Of a stretch of 64,000 nt of DNA, positions 1-6,476 are shown one piece after another (position 1 is the first letter of the stretch; each line of letters begins with the position of its first letter). Both the position numbers and the translations under genes were made by a program. The notes beneath the pieces were generated by a model. The model was not told the origin of the DNA, did not search any database, and was given only the letters and a program-made list of their open reading frames with translations. This stretch comes from Lactococcus taiwanensis (GTDB taxonomy: Bacteria; Bacillota; Bacilli; Lactobacillales; Streptococcaceae): NCBI RefSeq assembly GCF_014905395.1, contig NZ_BNDT01000004.1, positions 62,001 to 126,000 on the forward strand, written 5' to 3'.

Positions 1-494
1 ATACCAAATTGCCAAGCAAGATAAACAGAGAGTGCAGGATAAACCATACTCAAAATTTTCAACCAAGTCCAGCTGTCAGGCAATCTTCCCATAGACAAAT
101 AAATCCAGTCAATAATTAAAAAGGCAAACACGACAATTGGCAGCAAGAGGTTACTGATGGATTTAGATTCACGGCGCCACATTTTTACTGTTAAGACAAC
201 AATACTAATCGGAACCACAATACCAATCACAAAAGGTAAAAAAAGCAAAACAAATACTTCAAATGCTAGTAAGCTAAGTAGGACGCTTTGATGCAGCTCT
301 GTTAAGACCAAACCACTCCCAATAATCCCATTAACCGTAATCCACAAACTGATTAGATAAAAAAAAGAGAGTCGCCCTAAGCGAAGGGTTCTAATATCTC
401 TTAATTGGCGCATTTCCCACCAAAACAGAAAAGTTATCCCGGCAAAAAATAAGGTTAAAATTACCCCAATAATAAATATTCCATAATCTTCCAT
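1..494 (-). CDS. Multi-spanning membrane protein, N-terminal part (truncated by window edge)
   Basis: The frame is open from an ATG at 494-492 to the window start, giving about 164 residues with no stop. The visible part is almost entirely hydrophobic: a helix near residues 5-25, further helices near 45-62, 70-98 and 110-125, and one near the end, with short basic loops (WEMRQLRD, KMWRRESK). No catalytic motif is visible. The pattern of several N-terminal helices would suit a YdcF/DUF218-type protein whose globular domain lies outside the window, but that is only a guess. No strong ribosome binding site precedes the ATG. Function unknown. Confidence 0.6.
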   Translation of the reverse strand, partial: MEDYGIFIIGVILTLFFAGITFLFWWEMRQLRDIRTLRLGRLSFFYLISLWITVNGIIGSGLVLTELHQSVLLSLLAFEVFVLLFLPFVIGIVVPISIVVLTVKMWRRESKSISNLLLPIVVFAFLIIDWIYLSMGRLPDSWTWLKILSMVYPALSVYLAWQFG

Positions 495-601
495 GAGCTT
501 ATTTTATCATATTTTCTAGCTGCTTCAAACTAGCCAGCCTCTTCCTTTTTAAAAATCTCAAACTGTGAATAACTCAGATAGAAATATATTTTTCTCGATA
601 T

Positions 602-632
602 AAAAAAACTTATCCCATTTGGATAAGTTTTT
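602..632 (-). terminator. Rho-independent terminator after the purine permease
   Basis: Stem AACTTATCC / GGATAAGTT with a short loop and, on the minus strand, a run of T. It lies just past the stop codon of the permease at 637 and is close to symmetric, so it may act both ways. Confidence 0.75.
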
Positions 633-636
633 GAGG

Positions 637-2058
637 TTATAAAACAGCAAGTACGGCGAAATTAATAATAAACAATATCGCAACCACCCAAATAACAGGT
701 TTGACTTCTTTTACTTTACCCGTAAAGAGTTTTACAAAGATGTAAGTAATGAATCCTGCTGCAATCCCGTAGGAAATTGAGTAAGCAAGTCCCATAAATA
801 CTGAGGCAAAGAAAGCAGGAATCGCTTCAGTCAAATCACCCCATTTAATTTCTTTAAATGATCCAAGCATCATCATCCCAACAATAATCAAGATTGGTGC
901 CGTTGCTTGTGTTGGAACAATTGCAAGTAGTGGTAAGAATAAACTTGAGATAGCAAACATAATCGCTGTTACAACAGAGGCAAGACCAGTACGTCCTCCT
1001 GCTCCGATACCGGCTGCAGATTCAACATAAACGGTTGTGTTTGATGTTCCGAAAATGGCTCCGATTGGAGTAGCAATCATATCAGCAAACAAAGCTTTAT
1101 CCATTTTAGAAGAGAAACCATGGCTTGTTTCCATATCTTTCAGATCTTCATCCGTAAAGATTCCTGTTGCACGTCCTGTTCCAATGAAGGTACCAATTGG
1201 ATCAAAAACAGAGGTCAATGAAAAGGCAAGGATAGTCATCAATACTTCTATATAACGTGAAGAATCGGAAAAGAGTGTTCCAAAACCTTTAGGACCAAAA
1301 GCAGCTCCAAATGTTGTTCCCATCTGATTTATCGCTGTACCCAAGTTGTTTTCTGCAAACAAAGTGTGAACATCTACTTTAACTACACCAGTAAGAAGAG
1401 CTAATATCGTCGTAATCAAAATAGACAGTAAAATTCCCGCTTTCCACTTCCGGATAACAAAGAACATGGTAACGACTATACCAACTAAGGCAATAAGAAC
1501 AGCCGGATCATTGAAAGTCACAAGCTCTGGTACAATTGAGGAATTAGCAGTAATTGTTCCATGATTGTTCACGTAAGTCCCTGGATCTGCAAGAAAACGG
1601 AGCAAACCAGCATTTTTAATTCCGATATAGGCGATGAAGATCCCAATCCCACCACCAATTGCGTGCTGGAGACTTTCTGGAATACCTAGGATAATGGCCT
1701 TCCGAATGGAAGTAAAAGTGATAATAATATTGATCACACCACAGATGAAGACCATCGCCAATGCTTCTTGCCAGGTATAACCCAGAGAAAGGACAACGGT
1801 ATAGGCAAAGAAGGCATTTAACCCCATACCTGGAGCGAGCGCATAAGGGACGTTCGCAATTAGCGCAATGGCCAATGTCCCAACAATTGAAGCTAAAATT
1901 GTCGCCAAGAATACTGCTTGGACAGGCATACCCGTTGTACTTAACACTTGTGGGTTGACAAAGAGGATGTAGCTCATGGCAAAGAAGGTTGTCACCCCAG
2001 CCATTATCTCACGGCCAACTGTAGTGCCGTTTTCTTCAAGTTTAAAGAACTTGTTCAC
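637..2058 (-). CDS. pbuG: NCS2 (AzgA-type) purine permease, probable hypoxanthine/guanine uptake
   Basis: A 473-residue polytopic membrane protein with the opening typical of the AzgA/PbuG branch of the NCS2 family (EENGTTVGREIMAGVTTF, then FAMSYILFVNPQVL) and the family segment LAPGMGLNAFFAYTV near residue 75. Length fits the family (about 430-480). Members import hypoxanthine, guanine or adenine by proton symport; substrate cannot be read from sequence, and purine use is supported by PurBox-like sites upstream. It stands alone, followed by its own terminator. The start is the ATG at 2058, preceded by AAGGAG. Confidence 0.85.
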   Translation of the reverse strand: MNKFFKLEENGTTVGREIMAGVTTFFAMSYILFVNPQVLSTTGMPVQAVFLATILASIVGTLAIALIANVPYALAPGMGLNAFFAYTVVLSLGYTWQEALAMVFICGVINIIITFTSIRKAIILGIPESLQHAIGGGIGIFIAYIGIKNAGLLRFLADPGTYVNNHGTITANSSIVPELVTFNDPAVLIALVGIVVTMFFVIRKWKAGILLSILITTILALLTGVVKVDVHTLFAENNLGTAINQMGTTFGAAFGPKGFGTLFSDSSRYIEVLMTILAFSLTSVFDPIGTFIGTGRATGIFTDEDLKDMETSHGFSSKMDKALFADMIATPIGAIFGTSNTTVYVESAAGIGAGGRTGLASVVTAIMFAISSLFLPLLAIVPTQATAPILIIVGMMMLGSFKEIKWGDLTEAIPAFFASVFMGLAYSISYGIAAGFITYIFVKLFTGKVKEVKPVIWVVAILFIINFAVLAVL

Positions 2059-2149
2059 AAATAATTTCTCCTTTTTAGGGGTAAGATTTTACCCCTTTTG
2101 ATAAAAAGTTGGACATCGTTCAACAACATCCGTCATAAAATTTAAAAAG

Positions 2150-2155
2150 ATTATA
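2150..2155 (-). promoter_or_regulatory. Candidate -10 of the purine permease promoter
   Basis: TATAAT on the minus strand. The matching -35 (near 2173-2178) is poor, which would suit a promoter that needs an activator such as PurR. Confidence 0.4.
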
Positions 2156-2223
2156 TTATTATTCTAATCAGTTTTAGTTAAGGAAACAAGATTTAACTCA
2201 GTCTTTTTCTCAAAAAAGTGCTC

Positions 2224-2236
2224 ATCGTTCGGAAAT
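2224..2236 (-). promoter_or_regulatory. PurBox-like PurR binding site
   Basis: Minus strand reads ATTTCCGAACGAT, 12 of 13 matches to the lactococcal PurBox AWWWCCGAACWWT. A weaker copy (10 of 13) sits at 2265-2277. The box lies about 75-90 bases upstream of the expected start site of the permease; PurR of L. lactis is known to activate from roughly -76. The sites lie between two divergent genes and could serve either. Confidence 0.5.
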
Positions 2237-2305
2237 ATCGAACTTGTTTTAGGATTCAGTGGTTATTGTTCGCTGTATTTTAAGAAGGACTGAGGTATCC
2301 AAGTA

Positions 2306-2314
2306 TGTTATAAT
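2306..2314 (+). promoter_or_regulatory. Extended -10 promoter of the HAD phosphatase gene
   Basis: TGTTATAAT, an extended -10 element, 38 bases before the ATG. No good -35 is visible, as is common with extended -10 promoters. Confidence 0.55.
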
Positions 2315-2352
2315 AGTTAAATTGAGAGAATACGATATGAAAGGGCGTTTCG

Positions 2353-3201
2353 ATGAAAAATGTTAAGGAAAGAAAACTTATTGCTATAGACCTTGATGGG
2401 ACAACTTTACAATCAGACGGACGGACAATAAGTCGGTATACAAAATATGTTTTTAAACGAGTAGAAGCTTTAGGTCATATTATTTGCATTACAACGGGTA
2501 GACCTTTTCGGATGTCGCTTGAGGTTTATCGCGAACTGGAATTAAAAAGCCCAGTCATTAACTTTAATGGAGCACTCATTTCCATGCCCAATGATCGTAA
2601 CTGGCCTTATACCAAAGCTCATTATATTGACCGCTCCTTTATCTTTGATCTTTTGCGTCACCAACAAAATTTCAATCTTAATTTTTTCGCGGTTGAATAC
2701 CGTAGAAAATTTTTCTTAAACACCTTCAAAAATGTTGAACCCCAGCTTTTTGGTGTGGAACGTTTTCAACCCTATAACCGTCTAAGGGCTGACCGAGTAA
2801 CTGATAACCCACATGCAGTTCTGCTTTCAACACGACAAAAAGATAAACTGGCGCTTGCTGCTGAAATGAAACGGCATTATAATGGCAAGATTGATGTCGG
2901 AGTTTGGGGTGGCCCGAACGGTATTCTTGAAGTTGTCCCTAAAGGAATCAGCAAAGCATCTGGCCTGAAATATTTACTCAAAATTTTAGATATTTCAGTG
3001 GAAAACCTGATTGCTTTTGGTGATGAACATAATGATATCGAAATGTTCAAACTCGCCCCCAATGCTTTTGCCATGAAAAATGCTTCAGCTCGCTTAACAC
3101 CATATGCCACCGAAATTTTACCATGGACGAATGATGAGGATGGAGTGGCACGCCAACTCGAAAAACTCTTCCTCATGCCAGAACAAAACACTCCTCTATG
3201 A
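2353..3201 (+). CDS. Cof-type HAD-superfamily phosphatase
   Basis: A 282-residue protein of the Cof/YidA branch of HAD hydrolases. Motif I is DLDGTTLQ near residue 13 (nucleophile Asp, acid/base Asp two residues on), motif II is the TTGR of ICITTGRPF near residue 50, the motif III lysine is in KGISKASGL near 200, and motif IV is GDEHNDIEM near 222. The intervening cap domain is type C2. Such enzymes dephosphorylate sugar phosphates, FMN, PLP or similar small molecules; the substrate cannot be told. The start is ATG 2353 with GAAAGGG 8 bases upstream. It is transcribed alone and divergently from the purine permease. Confidence 0.85.
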   Translation: MKNVKERKLIAIDLDGTTLQSDGRTISRYTKYVFKRVEALGHIICITTGRPFRMSLEVYRELELKSPVINFNGALISMPNDRNWPYTKAHYIDRSFIFDLLRHQQNFNLNFFAVEYRRKFFLNTFKNVEPQLFGVERFQPYNRLRADRVTDNPHAVLLSTRQKDKLALAAEMKRHYNGKIDVGVWGGPNGILEVVPKGISKASGLKYLLKILDISVENLIAFGDEHNDIEMFKLAPNAFAMKNASARLTPYATEILPWTNDEDGVARQLEKLFLMPEQNTPL

Positions 3202-3231
3202 GACTCAAACATCACTTCAGGCTTCATCTTC

Positions 3232-3264
3232 AAAAGAACTGACCTTCTTGTCAGTTCTTTTTTC
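3232..3264 (+). terminator. Terminator of the HAD gene, built on a dispersed palindrome copy
   Basis: Stem AAAGAACTGAC / GTCAGTTCTTT with loop CTTCTT, followed by T-rich sequence. The inner part of the stem is a copy of the ACTGAC-N6-GTCAGT repeat. Confidence 0.8.
3238..3255. repeat. Dispersed palindrome copy 1 (spacer CTTCTT)
   Basis: ACTGAC-N6-GTCAGT inside the HAD terminator. Confidence 0.85.
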
Positions 3265-3353
3265 TAGTCATGTGAACGGGTCTACCCACTAGCAAACAAG
3301 AAACATGACTCACTAGTAACTTCCCTCTCTTAAAAGGCCCCTTTTCATAGCAT

Positions 3354-3384
3354 TAAAAAAACCTAAGCATTTGCTCAGGTTTCT
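3354..3384 (-). terminator. Terminator of the Bax-inhibitor-like gene
   Basis: Imperfect stem AAACCTGAGC / GCTTAGGTTT followed on the minus strand by seven T, directly after the stop at 3390. Confidence 0.75.
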
Positions 3385-3389
3385 TATTT

Positions 3390-4106
3390 TTAATCACGAT
3401 TGTTTCCACCTGCAATACCGAAAATGCGAAGTAAGAAAAGGAACATATTGAGGAAGTCAAGGTAGAGAGCCAAGGCCATAGAGATAGCCCAACCATCACT
3501 CACTTGTCCATTATTATGATTGTAGACTTGGGTAATTTTTTGATTATCCCAAGCAATTAAACCAGCGAAAATCACTACCCCAGCAATGCTCGTCACGAAC
3601 ATTAAAGCAGTCCCACCAACAAAAATGTTGAGTATCATAGCAACGATAATCCCCCAAACAGCAACTCCCAGAGCTTTACCCATTGCAGAGAGGTTACGTT
3701 TTGTTAGACGTCCATAGAGCGAAAGGCCAAAGAACATAGCCGCCGCTGTAACAAAAGCTAAAGTAATACTTGTTGCTGTGTACATAAGCAAAGTAAAGCT
3801 AATCAAAAATCCCATAAATGCTGCATAACCGATAAAGATGGGTAGTGCCATTTTAGAATTCTTCATCGCTAAGCTTTGCAACGAAACAACCATCACAAGC
3901 GGGATAATCCAAAGCACTAAAAAGAATAAGCTTCCACTTTGGAGAATTGCAGTCATGTTATCTAGAAAAAATGTTATCATTATCCAAGAAACCAGCGCAG
4001 AAACGAGCACTCCTACTCCCATCAGCGCATAAATCTTGCTGAAAAAGGCGTTCAAGCCATCTCTTTGTTGGTCAAAGATAATATCGTTATCATTCATATT
4101 TTGCAT
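3390..4106 (-). CDS. Bax inhibitor-1 / YccA-family membrane protein
   Basis: A 238-residue protein with about seven hydrophobic helices after a 20-residue polar N terminus (DQQRDGLNAFFSKIYALMGVG). The final helices hold the family's C-terminal acidic element (ALYLDFLNMFLFLLRIFG). The family (BI-1, YetJ, YccA) includes pH-sensitive calcium leak channels and an FtsH modulator; the role in lactococci is not established. Start ATG 4106 follows AGGAGG. It is a single-gene unit with its own terminator. Confidence 0.85.
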   Translation of the reverse strand: MQNMNDNDIIFDQQRDGLNAFFSKIYALMGVGVLVSALVSWIMITFFLDNMTAILQSGSLFFLVLWIIPLVMVVSLQSLAMKNSKMALPIFIGYAAFMGFLISFTLLMYTATSITLAFVTAAAMFFGLSLYGRLTKRNLSAMGKALGVAVWGIIVAMILNIFVGGTALMFVTSIAGVVIFAGLIAWDNQKITQVYNHNNGQVSDGWAISMALALYLDFLNMFLFLLRIFGIAGGNNRD

Positions 4107-4213
4107 TAAATTTGGCCTCCTATTTTTAATTTAATTCTAAGTTTATTCTATCAAAAAATCGTCGCCTTGTCATCCGACTTAAGGCTGATTTTTCCCTCAA
4201 CTCAAAACGCAAC

Positions 4214-5128
4214 TCATACTTCTTTTGGGGTGATGGTCGTTAAGGTTTTGTGATAAACCTTGATTTCAAGTGGAAGTGGGTCACTTTTGTCTCCATCAAT
4301 TCGTGAATAAGGGATATCTTTCTTACGCTGTGAGCGTGTCGCCATCTTCAAATGTGCGGTGTCAAAATGATTCATTTCTGTGAAATTTTCAAATTGACCT
4401 TTTCTTAACTTACGGAGATGTAAGAGAATCTTTAAAAGATTAATTTCTTTCAAAGAATAAACACGCATGAGTCCATCATCAACTTTAGCTTCAGGCGAGA
4501 GGGCTTGCATCCCACCAATCGTGTTTGTCATGGTGATCAGTAATAATTTTGTCTTAAGATGCTCTGTCTTACCATTATATGTGACCTCAATATGATACGT
4601 TTTATTATAACGCAAAACTTTATAGGCATCTTTGAGATAAGCTAATGGTCCAAATTTTTTCTTTTCAGACGTCCGAACATTTGCTGCGATATCAGCAAGT
4701 ATTCCTAAAGTCAGACTTGACATCATATAGTCTTCATTCACTTTTGCAATATCAATCTTCCGAACTTCCCCCTCTTTTAGATTTTCAAGGGCTTCTTCTA
4801 ATTTTTGCGGAATCTGAAGAGATTTGGACAAATTATTTACTGTACCATTGGGAACAATTCCAAGCAGACTCTTGCCTCCTCCTTCGAAAACACCACCGCA
4901 AATTTTATTGATGGTACCGTCCCCTCCTAAGGCTATAACCAAATTTGTTTCTTCTTCACTGGCTTTTTTAGCCAGTGCCACTGCCTCTTTAGGACTCTCT
5001 GGATTGACAAATTCAAGTTCAAATTCTTTATTATCATCACGTTCAAAGAAGTCTTTAATAGTTTGCAATACTTTTTCTTGATCATTATTTCCTGACTTTT
5101 TATTGTAGAAAACTTTTACTTTTTTCAT
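4214..5128 (-). CDS. Diacylglycerol kinase family lipid kinase
   Basis: A 304-residue protein with the catalytic N-terminal DAGK domain. The nucleotide-binding signature VIALGGDGTINKICGG is near residue 65, followed by GIVPNGTVNNLSKSL near 90, where most relatives have GTGNDFA. A C-terminal beta-rich domain with the usual IDGD near 280 completes the fold. Relatives (DgkB, YegS, BmrU) phosphorylate diacylglycerol or related lipids at the membrane face. The window has a second paralogue at 57055-57978 that keeps the more usual GSGNDFA. This copy's TVNNLS variant may mean another substrate. Start is ATG 5128 with AAGGAG. Confidence 0.8.
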   Translation of the reverse strand: MKKVKVFYNKKSGNNDQEKVLQTIKDFFERDDNKEFELEFVNPESPKEAVALAKKASEEETNLVIALGGDGTINKICGGVFEGGGKSLLGIVPNGTVNNLSKSLQIPQKLEEALENLKEGEVRKIDIAKVNEDYMMSSLTLGILADIAANVRTSEKKKFGPLAYLKDAYKVLRYNKTYHIEVTYNGKTEHLKTKLLLITMTNTIGGMQALSPEAKVDDGLMRVYSLKEINLLKILLHLRKLRKGQFENFTEMNHFDTAHLKMATRSQRKKDIPYSRIDGDKSDPLPLEIKVYHKTLTTITPKEV

Positions 5129-5256
5129 ACGAGACTCCTTACATTTGACACCTTTTTTCCTAAAAATAATGCCAGCTCTTCCTTCTATATTATAACATAG
5201 CCTCTAAAAAATACACTTTCGCCTGTTTTTGACTTCTTTTTTATCCTTCATAAGTT

Positions 5257-5274
5257 ACTGACAGCAGGGTCAGT
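5257..5274. repeat. Dispersed palindrome copy 2 (spacer AGCAGG)
   Basis: TT-ACTGAC-N6-GTCAGT-AA in the gap between the HD-domain gene and the lipid kinase gene. It lies just downstream of the HD-gene terminator. Confidence 0.85.
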
Positions 5275-5282
5275 AAAATAAA

Positions 5283-5310
5283 AAGAGCCTATCAATAACT
5301 GACAAGCTCC
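5283..5310 (-). terminator. Terminator of the HD-domain gene
   Basis: Stem GAGCTTGTCA / TGATAGGCTC (one wobble, one mismatch), then TTTTTATTTTA on the minus strand. Confidence 0.6.
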
Positions 5311-5334
5311 TCTAATATACATTTTTAAAAAATT

Positions 5335-5847
5335 TTAATCCAAGCTGAAAGAAGGTAAACGTTTGAAATGTTTACGTTTGTTCCATTTGTATTTAAGATT
5401 GGCTGACCCTTCTAAGGTTGCCACATATTTATCTACTGCTGTCACAATCCAACTTTCTTTATAGCGTGGCGGATTGATTGTTGCACCGAACATATGTTTG
5501 ATAATGATATCTTTTTCAAGCTCTGACAAAGTGGTCAGCTTGCGCGCATTACGGTAGGCGATATGCGGGTGGACATAAGCATGACTTTTAGCAAATTTTG
5601 TTTCGCGCCAGTCATAGTAGAAAAGGTCGTGCAAAAGACCTGCTCTCGCTGTCGCTTTAGCATTAAGGCCTCGTTTTTTTGCAATAACATAGCTCACATA
5701 GCTTACTCTCAAGCAGTGTTGCAAGCGGGTTGAAGTGTAGTGATGTGTGATTTCATCAAGTTTTTTTAGTTCATCCATTTCCAATAGATGACCTACATAA
5801 CTCATATATTCTGCATCGTTGAACCACGGTTTTTCATCTAAATTCAT
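5335..5847 (-). CDS. HD-domain hydrolase, probable leaderless mRNA
   Basis: A 170-residue HD-superfamily protein: HCLRVSYVSYVIAKKRGL gives the first metal-binding His near residue 44, GLLHDLFYYDW the HD doublet near 74, and later His residues occur in KSHAYVHPHIAY. Members are metal-dependent phosphohydrolases, often acting on nucleotides; substrate unknown. A strong promoter (TTGACA, 16 bases, TATAAT) ends 6 bases before the ATG, so transcription should begin at or next to the A of ATG, and no Shine-Dalgarno is present. It is divergent from rpsT. A copy of the dispersed palindrome lies within the gene and encodes LTTLS. Confidence 0.75.
   Translation of the reverse strand: MNLDEKPWFNDAEYMSYVGHLLEMDELKKLDEITHHYTSTRLQHCLRVSYVSYVIAKKRGLNAKATARAGLLHDLFYYDWRETKFAKSHAYVHPHIAYRNARKLTTLSELEKDIIIKHMFGATINPPRYKESWIVTAVDKYVATLEGSANLKYKWNKRKHFKRLPSFSLD
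5522..5539. repeat. Dispersed palindrome copy 3 (spacer AAAGTG), intragenic
   Basis: CTGAC-N6-GTCAG within the HD-domain gene, read as Leu-Thr-Thr-Leu-Ser. Confidence 0.8.
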
Positions 5848-5853
5848 GATTCG

Positions 5854-5881
5854 ATTATAACACTAAATTTCCTATTGTCAA
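5854..5881 (-). promoter_or_regulatory. Promoter of the HD-domain gene
   Basis: TTGACA at 5881-5876, 16-base spacer, TATAAT at 5859-5854 with TG one base upstream. Only 6 bases separate the -10 from the ATG. Confidence 0.75.
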
Positions 5882-6053
5882 TACAATATGCCCTTTTTTT
5901 TAATTAAAATTTTCTTTTATAACCCTTAGTTTGTTAAATTAAACTCTTATGATTACTCCCCCCCTAGCCTAAAAGTTGATTTCCCATATTTATTTGTTTA
6001 TTATTTTCAAGGTCATTTCCCACTATTTTTTCAAAAAAATAGACCAGTAATAG

Positions 6054-6082
6054 TTTACAAAAAAGTATTTTTCCTGTATAAT
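6054..6082 (+). promoter_or_regulatory. rpsT promoter
   Basis: TTTACA at 6054-6059, 17-base spacer, TATAAT at 6077-6082. The divergent gap 5848-6053 upstream holds the HD-gene promoter and AT-rich sequence with no further recognisable element. Confidence 0.75.
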
Positions 6083-6089
6083 TGATAGG

Positions 6090-6177
6090 TATTAGAAAAA
6101 TCTTGGAGGGTGTAGTGTGCCCACCTGGGACATTAAATCAACCACTTTTCTATGAAAAGTAATAAAGGAGATAAAAA
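6090..6177 (+). promoter_or_regulatory. rpsT leader with hairpins and a possible 15-codon leader ORF
   Basis: The roughly 90-base leader holds two small hairpins: GTgCCC-ACCT-GGGAC at 6116-6130 and ACTTTTC-TAT-GAAAAGT near 6143-6160. It also holds a mini-ORF: GGAGG, 5 bases, GTG at 6115, then MCPPGTLNQPLFYEK and TAA at 6160-6162, directly before the AAAGGAG of rpsT. S20 is autoregulated at translation in enteric bacteria; whether this leader is an autoregulatory RNA, a peptide-coding leader or both cannot be decided here. Confidence 0.4.
6115..6162 (+). CDS. Possible rpsT leader peptide (15 residues, contains Pro-Pro-Gly)
   Basis: GTG start with GGAGG 5 bases upstream, 15 codons, and a stop 1 base before the rpsT Shine-Dalgarno. 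The encoded MCPPGTLNQPLFYEK carries Pro-Pro-Gly at residues 3-5, a sequence known to slow ribosomes that lack EF-P. The same bases also form a GC-rich hairpin, so the ORF could be fortuitous. Confidence 0.25.
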   Translation: MCPPGTLNQPLFYEK

Positions 6178-6411
6178 ATGGCTAACATCAAATCTGCAAT
6201 CAAACGTGCTGAATTGAATAAAATCGCAAACGAACGTAACGCTCAACAAAAATCTGCAATGCGTACTGCTATCAAAAAATTTGAAGTAGCACCTTCAGAA
6301 GAGCTTTTCAAAGTTGCATCTTCATCAATCGATAAAGCTGCATCAAAAGGCCTTATTCATGCTAACAAAGCTGCACGTGATAAATCACGTCTTGCTGCTA
6401 AACTTGGCTAA
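6178..6411 (+). CDS. rpsT: 30S ribosomal protein S20
   Basis: A 77-residue, lysine- and alanine-rich protein with the S20 opening [21 protein letters not shown] and the C-terminal [22 protein letters not shown]20 binds 16S rRNA early in 30S assembly. Its length is slightly below the 80-90 residues of many orthologues but typical of streptococci and lactococci. ATG 6178 follows AAAGGAG. The gene is monocistronic, with a strong promoter, a structured leader and its own terminator. Confidence 0.97.
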   Translation: MANIKSAIKRAELNKIANERNAQQKSAMRTAIKKFEVAPSEELFKVASSSIDKAASKGLIHANKAARDKSRLAAKLG

Positions 6412-6417
6412 TTAAAA

Positions 6418-6446
6418 TTTCTGTCAGCTCTGACAGATTTTTTTTT
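6418..6446 (+). terminator. rpsT terminator
   Basis: TCTGTCAG-CT-CTGACAGA stem followed by ten T. The half-sites are those of the dispersed palindrome but in everted order. Confidence 0.85.
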
Positions 6447-6449
6447 TAC

Positions 6450-6472
6450 AAAAAAACCTTCCTTTGGAAGGC
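6450..6472 (-). terminator. recD2 terminator
   Basis: Stem GCCTTCC-AAA-GGAAGG followed by seven T on the minus strand, immediately after the recD2 stop. It is back to back with the rpsT terminator. Confidence 0.85.
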
Positions 6473-6476
6473 TTTT

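Noticed and set aside
6420-6437. CTGTCAG-CT-CTGACAG at the rpsT terminator as a further copy of the palindrome
   Set aside because: The half-sites are everted relative to the 23 copies, so it is treated only as a terminator.
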